From NCBI GenBank assembly GCA_934234005.1, contig CAKQHC010000094.1, positions 1-5,705 of the forward strand: 5,705 bases of DNA, given 5' to 3'. The stretch is from an uncultured Methanomassiliicoccales archaeon (lineage in GTDB: Archaea; Thermoplasmatota; Thermoplasmata; Methanomassiliicoccales; Methanomethylophilaceae). How positions within the stretch are numbered: position 1 is the stretch's first letter; each line of letters starts with the position of its first letter. Of the stretch, positions 1 through 4,591 are shown in pieces. Under the pieces are notes generated by a model. That model did not search any database and was not told the origin of the DNA. It worked only from the letters and a program-made list of their open reading frames with translations. The position numbers and the translations under genes are program-made.

Positions 1-215
1 GTCTGTATCAAACCGACAAGCCCGAAAACATGATCTCCGTGAAGGTGTGTTATGAGTATCGTTTTTATCTTCATGAATGAGAACGGAGATATCATGAGCT
101 GTCTCTGAGTACCCTCGCCGCAGTCCATCAGAACTATCTCGCGCCCACTGCGTATCGCAATGGCTGAAGTGCCTTTGGTACGCGATGGTATAGCCGCGCC
201 GGTTCCGAGAAACAA
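1..215 (-). CDS. rnz: Ribonuclease Z (tRNA 3' endonuclease), 5' part; runs off the left edge
   Basis: RNase Z is a cytoplasmic zinc endonuclease that cuts the 3' trailer from tRNA precursors. The minus-strand frame encodes 71 complete residues and continues past the edge. Seen in order (TTG counted as residue 1): the LGTGAAIPSR first strand and loop (3-12), DCGEGTQRQLM (31-41), SFMKIK (46-51) and the metal-binding HLHGDH (57-62, at 30-47), then GLVGLIQ. These are family hallmarks; the C-terminal two thirds lie outside the window. The start is uncertain. The frame is open only from 245, where a TGA closes it, and has no ATG or GTG. TTG at 215 has GGAG just before it but trims the first beta strand. 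ACG at 224 aligns with the usual MELLFLGTG-type start, and CTG at 242 overlaps the upstream stop. The gene follows the small zinc-protein gene closely and is probably co-transcribed. Identity is firm; the exact start is not. Confidence 0.9.
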   Translation of the reverse strand, partial: MFLGTGAAIPSRTKGTSAIAIRSGREIVLMDCGEGTQRQLMISPFSFMKIKTILITHLHGDHVFGLVGLIQ

Positions 216-226
216 TATCTCCGTTC
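81..226 (-). promoter_or_regulatory. Inverted repeat that can pair the rnz start region with downstream coding sequence
   Basis: GAACGGAGATAT at 81-92 is repeated as its exact reverse complement at 215-226. On the rnz transcript the upstream copy contains the GGAG and the first base of the TTG start candidate. The downstream copy lies in codons for MISPF. Pairing extends by two G-U pairs and one A-U pair, giving about 15 bp that close a loop of roughly 120 nt. Such pairing would mask the ribosome site. The complementarity is seen; the regulatory role is inference. Confidence 0.35.
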
Positions 227-238
227 GGTCAGCCCCCG

Positions 239-466
239 TCAGAAATCATCGTATGTGCTGTCGATTACTCTGGCACCCTGCGTCTGTTTCTTGTATGCTT
301 TGTAATGTTCCTTACAAAGATGAACCTGACGCAATCCTTCGTCTTTGAGTTTAAGTTCGGATTGGGAGACCTGCTTTATGTTAAACGATCTCTCTGCCTC
401 CTTGTCGCATCCCAGAACGTCACACGTCTGAGTTTCTTTATGGTGTTTTGCCAATGCTGTTGCCAT
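239..466 (-). CDS. Small putative zinc-binding protein of unknown function, upstream of rnz
   Basis: This encodes a 75-residue basic protein. A likely zinc site is formed by C15 and C20 (CDVLGC) with C51 and H54 (HLCKEH), so CxxxxC and CxxH pairs are about 30 residues apart, as in small treble-clef or zinc-ribbon proteins. H49 is a further candidate ligand. The middle is lysine/glutamate rich, and a basic stretch (KEHYKAYKKQ) follows the second pair. There is no signal peptide or membrane segment. The ATG at 466 lies about 26 nt downstream of a TATA box centred near 492, as expected for a leaderless transcript. The stop at 239-241 is just before the rnz start region, which suggests co-transcription and possibly a role in RNA processing; that link is inference. 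I do not recognise a named family. The ligand pattern, promoter and operon position favour a real gene over the antisense frames here. Confidence 0.75.
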   Translation of the reverse strand: MATALAKHHKETQTCDVLGCDKEAERSFNIKQVSQSELKLKDEGLRQVHLCKEHYKAYKKQTQGARVIDSTYDDF

Positions 467-488
467 AAGTCCGAATCACACAACCGCC

Positions 489-496
489 TTTTATAA
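489..496 (-). promoter_or_regulatory. TATA box for the zinc-protein/rnz transcript
   Basis: On the minus strand this reads TTATAAAA. Its centre is about 26 nt upstream of the ATG at 466, which places transcription start at or next to the start codon. This is the usual archaeal TATA-to-start distance for leaderless genes. Confidence 0.6.
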
Positions 497-531
497 TATG
501 CCACGCAACAACAGAATACACGGGAGCAACA

Positions 532-539
532 TTTATAGG
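532..539 (+). promoter_or_regulatory. TATA box for the rpe-fen transcript
   Basis: TTTATAGG lies about 26 nt before the ATG at 561. The spacing predicts a leaderless rpe mRNA and supports 561 over the in-frame ATG at 498, which lies upstream of this box and next to the opposite promoter. Confidence 0.55.
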
Positions 540-560
540 TGCTTGGATATTGCACCATCG

Positions 561-1220
561 ATGACCCGGGTATCGCCTTCAATGTTATCAGCGGATTTTT
601 CCAAACTGGGAGAAGAATTGATACGTGTTGAAAAATCGGGTGCCGATTGGGCACACCTTGACGTTATGGATGGGATGTTCGTCCCCAATATCACCTTCGG
701 CGCACCTGTGATCAGGGCAATAAGAAAACATTCCGACATCACATTCGATGCACATCTGATGATTCAGGACCCGGCACGCTACATAAATGATTTTGCCGAT
801 GCGGGATGCGACATAATCACCGTTCACTGTGAATCTGACGGGGATATTTCGGCTGCGATAGACAAAATCAACGCAAGAGGTCTCACCGCAGGCATCTCTG
901 TCAACCCGGAAACAGACGTAACCAAAGTTTTGCCGTTTTTGGAAAAAGTAGATCTCGTACTTGTCATGACTGTTCATCCGGGTTTCGGCGGACAATCGTT
1001 CATATCCGATTGCGTCCCAAAGATATCATATCTCAGAGAATGGGCGGACAAACATTCCAAAAAACTTAACATATCCGTTGACGGCGGCATCAATACAGTT
1101 ACAGGAAAAACGTGTGTGGATGCAGGGGCAGACGTACTTGTTGCGGGCTCCTCTCTTTTCAGACTGCCGGACATGACAGATACCATCACCGAATGGAAGA
1201 AATTCGGACCCGACATCTGA
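561..1220 (+). CDS. rpe: Ribulose-phosphate 3-epimerase
   Basis: The enzyme interconverts D-ribulose 5-phosphate and D-xylulose 5-phosphate in the cytoplasm, in the non-oxidative pentose phosphate pathway. The 219-residue product has the normal family length and TIM-barrel signatures: SPSMLSADF (5-13), AHLDVMDGMFVPN (31-43) with metal ligands H32 and D34, FDAHLM with H65, the HPGFGGQSF phosphate/active-site loop (139-147), catalytic D174 in VDGG, and the late GSSLF phosphate-binding turn (197-201). The start at 561 is chosen because family proteins begin a few residues before PSxLSADF and because a TATA box sits 26 nt upstream. An in-frame ATG at 498 would add 21 residues that do not look like the family. 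The stop is 10 nt before fen, so the two genes are probably co-transcribed. RPE is not universal in archaea; here it could supply pentose phosphates for nucleotides. Function is confident. Confidence 0.93.
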   Translation: MTRVSPSMLSADFSKLGEELIRVEKSGADWAHLDVMDGMFVPNITFGAPVIRAIRKHSDITFDAHLMIQDPARYINDFADAGCDIITVHCESDGDISAAIDKINARGLTAGISVNPETDVTKVLPFLEKVDLVLVMTVHPGFGGQSFISDCVPKISYLREWADKHSKKLNISVDGGINTVTGKTCVDAGADVLVAGSSLFRLPDMTDTITEWKKFGPDI

Positions 1221-1230
1221 GGCGGCGGAC

Positions 1231-2259
1231 ATGGGAGTAAACCTGACGGATATCACCGAATCAACTCCTATAGAACTTACCGAATTACGCGGAAAAAAAA
1301 TAGCGGTTGATGCCTACAATACGATTTTTCAATTCCTGTCCATCATACGGCAAAAAGACGGACAGCCTCTTCAGGACGAACAGGGAAGAATCACTTCCCA
1401 ACTGTCCGGCATATTGTACCGTACTGCAAACCTGATAGAGGCAGGCATAGAGCCGTCTTTTGTTTTCGACGGAAAACCGAACGAACTTAAATCGGGAACA
1501 ATCGAAGAACGCATTGCACGCAGAGAAAAAGCCAAAAAAGAATATGAACAGGCATTGGAAGAGGGAGATTTGGCAAAAGCATTTTCTAAGGCACAGCAGA
1601 CATCGCGTATGACTCCCGAAATCCTCCAATCGTCCAAAGATCTTCTGAATCTTCTCGGAATACCGATTATCCAAGCACCCTCCGACGGAGAAGCCCAAGC
1701 AGCATATATGTGTTCGAAAGGAAGCGTTGATGCAGCTGCATCCCAGGATTATGATTCGCTTCTGTTTGGAGCACCTACCCTCATCAGAAACCTTACGATT
1801 TCCGGTCGCCGTAAAGTCCCCGGGAAAAACATATACCGTGACGTGAAAACCGAAATGATCGATTCCGCATCCATGTTAAGCGATTTATCGCTCACAAGAG
1901 AAAAGCTTGTCGACGTGTGCATAATGATCGGAACCGATTTCAACACAGGCGTGAAAGGCATAGGCCCCAAAAAGGGATTGCAGCTTATACAAAAGTACGG
2001 CGACCTGGAAACGGTGATGAAAGAAAAAGGATTTGACATTCCCGGTTACGAGGATGTTCGCGAAATTTTCCTCAACGGCCCCAAATCCGACGACTATTCC
2101 GTAAAACCGGGTCAAATAGACAGGGAAGGCATACTCGATATGATGACCTCGTACGGATTCTCGGAAACCCGCGTGAGCACTGTTATTGATAAAATAGAAA
2201 CGGCACGCAAAACGGAATCGGACAGAAAAAAACAGAGATCACTGGACAACTGGTTCTGA
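1231..2259 (+). CDS. fen: Flap endonuclease 1 (archaeal FEN1)
   Basis: This is a structure-specific 5' nuclease that removes 5' flaps in Okazaki fragment maturation and base-excision repair, working with the PCNA clamp. At 342 residues it has the usual archaeal length. It starts with MGV, as FEN1 proteins do. The N domain carries metal-binding D27 (AVDAYN) and D80 (VFDGKP). The I domain carries D152 and E154 (PSDGEAQAAY), D173 and D175 (SQDYDSLLFG) and D236 (GTDF). The helix-hairpin-helix follows (VKGIGPKKGL, 241-250). The protein ends in a PCNA-interacting motif, QRSLDNWF (335-342). Position 152 is Asp where archaeal relatives usually have Glu (PSEGEAQ). A GAGG sits 8 nt before the ATG and the gap from rpe is 10 nt, so translation in an rpe-fen transcript is likely. 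The last 21 bp overlap the convergent DUF3793 gene. This gene is the clearest archaeal marker in the window. Confidence 0.97.
   Translation: MGVNLTDITESTPIELTELRGKKIAVDAYNTIFQFLSIIRQKDGQPLQDEQGRITSQLSGILYRTANLIEAGIEPSFVFDGKPNELKSGTIEERIARREKAKKEYEQALEEGDLAKAFSKAQQTSRMTPEILQSSKDLLNLLGIPIIQAPSDGEAQAAYMCSKGSVDAAASQDYDSLLFGAPTLIRNLTISGRRKVPGKNIYRDVKTEMIDSASMLSDLSLTREKLVDVCIMIGTDFNTGVKGIGPKKGLQLIQKYGDLETVMKEKGFDIPGYEDVREIFLNGPKSDDYSVKPGQIDREGILDMMTSYGFSETRVSTVIDKIETARKTESDRKKQRSLDNWF
2226..2232 (-). terminator. T7 tract, probable terminator of the DUF3793 transcript
   Basis: On the minus strand, TTTTTTT begins 6 nt after the DUF3793 stop codon. Archaeal RNA polymerase terminates on oligo-U runs without needing a hairpin, and none is evident here. 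The tract lies inside fen, opposite its KKQ codons (333-335), because the two genes overlap. Confidence 0.5.
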
Positions 2260-2928
2260 CTTTATGCGTGTGTTGACTGCAAGAACGGATATGGGATATC
2301 CTTCCGAAAGTCTTCTGCAATACACATCCCTGCATTTGCGGAACATGTTGAATTTTCTCTCTGCGGCTTCGGCATCACCGTACACTTTCCAGCATCCTAT
2401 GCATCTGCTGCAACGGCCGCTGTTCTCGATATATCCGATTATATCTTCCATAGGATAATCCAGGAAAACCCCTACTTCAGGCGGCATCGGACACAGAACA
2501 AACCTGCGCCTAAGTTCCGCCAGCGCCTTGTTGACACCGGATGACGAATATCCGTATTCATGAAGGAATGACTGAACATGATGATCCGCCAAACGTTTAG
2601 CCAAAAGATCCTGTCTGTACACATACACGAGGCATCCCGAATCGTCAGTGGACAAAAACATCATTCTTACACCTTTGCTCTTGACCGCACTCTGTATGCG
2701 ACGCAACGAATGTGTAAGTCCATGAGATGCGGAAGCTATCTTGAACATGCTTCCGCACTTCAGTCCGGCGAGAGTGGGGGAGCAGTGACGAACGATGCGT
2801 TCCTGCAATTCGAGATCGGAGGTTGCTATCTCCTCTGTGCGGAAACCCGCGACATCGGAGCATGGCTCATGGATCACTATGTCGGTTGATCCCGAATCGC
2901 ACTCGTTCAGACATCCTCTGCATCTCAT
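2239..2928 (-). CDS. DUF3793 family protein, cysteine-rich, under a putative metal-responsive promoter
   Basis: The molecular function is unknown. The 229-residue product matches the DUF3793 family as I recall it: IVRHCSPTLAGLKCGSMF (45-62), VYVYR (101-105), the mid-domain LxxLRxRF region (137-143), EVGVFLDYPMEDIIGYIEN (151-169) and CWKVYGD (179-185). It is soluble, with no signal peptide. About 40 residues before the domain carry cysteines at 3, 6, 10 and 23 (MRCRGCLNEC); a second cluster, CSRCIGC, is at 173-179. Together these could bind a metal or cofactor, which is inference. Start 2928 is supported by a TATA box centred about 30 nt upstream. A TTTAGG/CCTAAA palindrome lies between box and start, suggesting metal-dependent repression. 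From memory, bacterial relatives often sit beside ferrous-iron transport or flavodoxin genes. The gene overlaps fen tail to tail by 21 bp and is followed by a T7 tract. Family assignment is fairly sure; role is open. Confidence 0.85.
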   Translation of the reverse strand: MRCRGCLNECDSGSTDIVIHEPCSDVAGFRTEEIATSDLELQERIVRHCSPTLAGLKCGSMFKIASASHGLTHSLRRIQSAVKSKGVRMMFLSTDDSGCLVYVYRQDLLAKRLADHHVQSFLHEYGYSSSGVNKALAELRRRFVLCPMPPEVGVFLDYPMEDIIGYIENSGRCSRCIGCWKVYGDAEAAERKFNMFRKCRDVYCRRLSEGYPISVLAVNTRIKSEPVVQ

Positions 2929-2932
2929 GTTA

Positions 2933-2948
2933 TTTAGGACAACCTAAA
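2933..2948. promoter_or_regulatory. Putative DtxR/IdeR-type operator 1 (perfect palindrome)
   Basis: TTTAGG-ACAA-CCTAAA is a perfect palindrome with 6-bp arms. The TTAGG-N4-CCTAA core matches half of the known DtxR/IdeR consensus (TTAGGTTAGCCTAACCTAA). It lies between the minus-strand TATA box and the DUF3793 start codon, where a bound repressor would block polymerase. The regulator itself is not in the window. Confidence 0.6.
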
Positions 2949-2954
2949 ATCAGT

Positions 2955-2963
2955 ATTTATAAT
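2955..2963. promoter_or_regulatory. A/T-rich core promoter, TATA-like on both strands
   Basis: On the minus strand TTATAAAT (2962-2955) is centred about 30 nt from the DUF3793 ATG, predicting a leader of only a few nt. On the plus strand TTTATAAT (2956-2963) could start transcription near 2986, about 43 nt before tatD. A second A/T run, AAAAATAT at 2995-3002, is about 30 nt before the tatD GTG and is an alternative tatD promoter. Confidence 0.5.
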
Positions 2964-2978
2964 TTAGGTATGCTTAAA
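2963..2978. promoter_or_regulatory. Putative DtxR/IdeR-type operator 2 (imperfect palindrome)
   Basis: TTTAGG-TATG-CTTAAA repeats the pattern of operator 1 with one mismatch between the arms. Its centre is 30 bp from that of operator 1, close to three helical turns, so two bound regulators would face the same side. It lies just downstream of the plus-strand TATA-like sequence. Confidence 0.5.
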
Positions 2979-3028
2979 CAAATTTCGGCATCAAAAAATA
3001 TGAAATATCCGACGATTGATGCAAAAAT

Positions 3029-3736
3029 GTGTTCCTTACCGATGCACATATGCATCTTAACGAATTGTCCGACAAGCGTTATGACGACATTAAATCCCTG
3101 AATGCGGCAATAACCTGTACTGCACGCCGTTCCGAGTGGTATACTCCGCTTACAAAAGACATATCTGCGATACATTCTTACGGCATCCATCCATGGTATT
3201 GCGAAGAATGGAATGAATCTGCTTATTCAGAATTGATATCAATTCTTGAAAAAGATTCTAAAGCATGCGTAGGAGAAATCGGATTGGATACCAAACACAA
3301 TGATATTTCCAAACAAATTGTTCCGTTCACAGAACAAATGAAGATATGTTCGAAATACGGCAGAATTGCATCAATACATATGATCGGAGGATGCGAAAAA
3401 CATATTTTGGATACAATAAGGAAATATGGCAAAGATTGCAAAGGTGCAATCCTTCATTCATTCAAAGGACCTGTAAGTTATGTAAAAGCATTCGCGGAAT
3501 CGGGCTGCTATTTTTCCGTATCTCCGCGCATCATGCAAATGTCCGAAGAAAAAATCAAGAAAATACTCTGTTCGATACCTTCTGACAGATTGTTGACGGA
3601 AACAGATTATCCGAACACAGGGATGAATTTTGAATCGATGGAAAAACATCTGACGGCCATTTCCTCAATATTGGAAACCGATTGCGAGAAACTTTCCCTT
3701 ATGATATATGATAATATAAAGAGGCTGATTGAATGA
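3029..3736 (+). CDS. TatD-family metal-dependent hydrolase
   Basis: TatD proteins are cytoplasmic metal-dependent TIM-barrel hydrolases; bacterial members act as DNases, but the substrate of this one cannot be told. The 235-residue product carries the family's metal-site motifs in order: DAHMHL (D5, H7, H9), GIHPW (52-56), GEIGLD with E83, IHMIGG with H117, LHSFKG with H143, and TETDYP with E191 and D193. It is slightly shorter than typical 250-260 residue members. The GTG start is the only in-frame choice, since a TGA lies at 3017-3019, and it puts DAHMHL at the usual N-terminal position. The stop overlaps the next start as ATGA, indicating translational coupling with the TcdA-like gene. Base composition looks more A/T-rich than metK: the 60 bases from 3241 have 21 G/C, against 31 for those from 4981. 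Subfamily and gene symbol are left open. Confidence 0.9.
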   Translation: MFLTDAHMHLNELSDKRYDDIKSLNAAITCTARRSEWYTPLTKDISAIHSYGIHPWYCEEWNESAYSELISILEKDSKACVGEIGLDTKHNDISKQIVPFTEQMKICSKYGRIASIHMIGGCEKHILDTIRKYGKDCKGAILHSFKGPVSYVKAFAESGCYFSVSPRIMQMSEEKIKKILCSIPSDRLLTETDYPNTGMNFESMEKHLTAISSILETDCEKLSLMIYDNIKRLIE

Positions 3737-4446
3737 CTGACGATATTCATACAAGAACCGGATTAATGATAGGCGATGAGGGCATAGAAGCACTGAAAAA
3801 TGCATCGGCAGTGTTATGCGGATGCGGTGCGGTAGGAGGTTATGCTCTGGAAGGTTTGGTCCGTGCGGGCATCGGAAACATACGCGTTGTCGATGGGGAT
3901 GTATTCTCCGGAAGCAATCTCAACAGACAGATTCTTGCAACCACCGACACTATCGGGCGCAAAAAAGCAGAAGTTGCCTGCGAAAGGGCCAAATCAATCA
4001 ATCCCGACATCAATATTGAACCCATGATAACATTTGTAAATGACGATACTGTCTCCGAGATTCTTGACGGAAATTTTGACATACTTATAGATGCCATAGA
4101 TACAATAGGCCCTAAAACCAGTCTTTTGACCGGAGCATGCTCCCGCGGAATCAGAACATTCTCTTCTATGGGTGCAGCATTGCATATGGATGCTCAGGCT
4201 ATTCACATTGCTCCGATATCTAAAACCAAAGTATGTCCTCTTGCAAGAAACATCCGCGGAAATCTAAGAGGACACGATACATCGCGCATAACTGCTGTAT
4301 ATTCTGAAGAACCTCCTCTTGTGGTTCCGGATACAAGAGACTGCCATGGAAAAAGCATATTGGGCTCTATGCCAACAATACCTGCGATTTTTGGAATGAC
4401 ACTTGCAAACGAAGCACTGAAGTATCTAATAAAAATCCAAAAATGA
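3733..4446 (+). CDS. tcdA: ThiF/E1-family adenylyltransferase, probable tRNA threonylcarbamoyladenosine dehydratase (TcdA-like)
   Basis: TcdA uses ATP to cyclise t6A at tRNA position 37 into ct6A. The 237-residue product has the E1-like Rossmann fold: GCGAVGG nucleotide loop (30-36), D54 and D56 in VVDGD, the SNLNRQI segment (61-67) with R65, GRKKAE (75-80), and LIDAIDTIGPK (118-128) with D120 and D123. Features that favour TcdA over ThiF or MoeB are the RTGLMIG N-terminus (8-14), SKTKVCPLARNIR (163-175), VYSEEPPL (189-196), the SILGSMPTIPAIFG segment (208-221), and the absence of the paired CxxC zinc motifs of ThiF/MoeB. It is shorter than the E. coli protein (268 residues) and looks closer to the Bacillota version. 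It overlaps the TatD gene as ATGA, so the pair is one operon. The family is sure; the ct6A role is likely but inferred. Confidence 0.82.
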   Translation: MTDDIHTRTGLMIGDEGIEALKNASAVLCGCGAVGGYALEGLVRAGIGNIRVVDGDVFSGSNLNRQILATTDTIGRKKAEVACERAKSINPDINIEPMITFVNDDTVSEILDGNFDILIDAIDTIGPKTSLLTGACSRGIRTFSSMGAALHMDAQAIHIAPISKTKVCPLARNIRGNLRGHDTSRITAVYSEEPPLVVPDTRDCHGKSILGSMPTIPAIFGMTLANEALKYLIKIQK

Positions 4447-4454
4447 TACTGTAC

Positions 4455-4533
4455 ATTCTGTACGCCTGATGCAGACAGTTCTGACCGCATTCAATCCGCA
4501 CAGATCAGTCACCCTGCATATTCCGTACAGAAT
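4455..4533. repeat. Nested inverted repeat between convergent tcdA and metK
   Basis: Outer arms ATTCTGTACG (4455-4464) and CGTACAGAAT (4524-4533) match over 10 bp. After a symmetric 4x4 internal loop, a second pair ATGCAG (4469-4474) and CTGCAT (4514-4519) matches over 6 bp, and short CTGA/TCAG pairs lie further in. CTGTAC also occurs twice directly (4449-4454, 4458-4463). Transcribed, this could fold into a hairpin of about 79 nt. No U-tract follows on the plus strand, so a classical terminator for tcdA is not evident. Confidence 0.5.
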
Positions 4534-4545
4534 CGAAAAGAAGGG

Positions 4546-4580
4546 AAAAAAGCCCAAGACGGAACAAATCCCGCCCGGGC
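4546..4580 (-). terminator. Hairpin plus U6 terminator of metK
   Basis: Read on the minus strand, GCCCGGG pairs with CUUGGGC (two G-U pairs), then CGGGA pairs with UUCCG around a UUUG loop. The stem is followed at once by UUUUUU (4551-4546) and then CCCUUCUUUU. The wobble pairs become A-C mismatches on the plus strand, so the hairpin is built for the metK transcript. It starts about 11 nt after the metK stop. Confidence 0.8.
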
Positions 4581-4591
4581 ATTATATGGTT

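Noticed and set aside
3..80. Plus-strand open frame ending at 78-80 that could be the tail of a gene entering from the left
   Set aside because: The minus strand over the same bases encodes unmistakable RNase Z motifs, so this frame is an antisense shadow.
160..496. Plus-strand open frames at 160-348 and 305-496
   Set aside because: They lie opposite rnz and the zinc-protein gene, show no recognisable motif, and one runs through the divergent TATA region.
498..560. N-terminal extension of RPE from the ATG at 498
   Set aside because: The extra 21 residues lie before the normal family start, and the rpe TATA box lies inside them, so 561 is the better start.
588..995. Long minus-strand frame opposite rpe
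   Set aside because: Composition is that of an antisense frame, with no known motif, while rpe on the other strand is fully intact.
1285..1698. Minus-strand frame of 137 codons opposite fen
   Set aside because: It is rich in Phe, Cys and Leu, as expected for the complement of Lys/Glu-rich coding sequence, and has no promoter or motif.
4455..4533. Integron attC site
   Set aside because: The repeat arms lack the GTTRRRY/RYYYAAC ends, and no integrase or gene cassettes are nearby.
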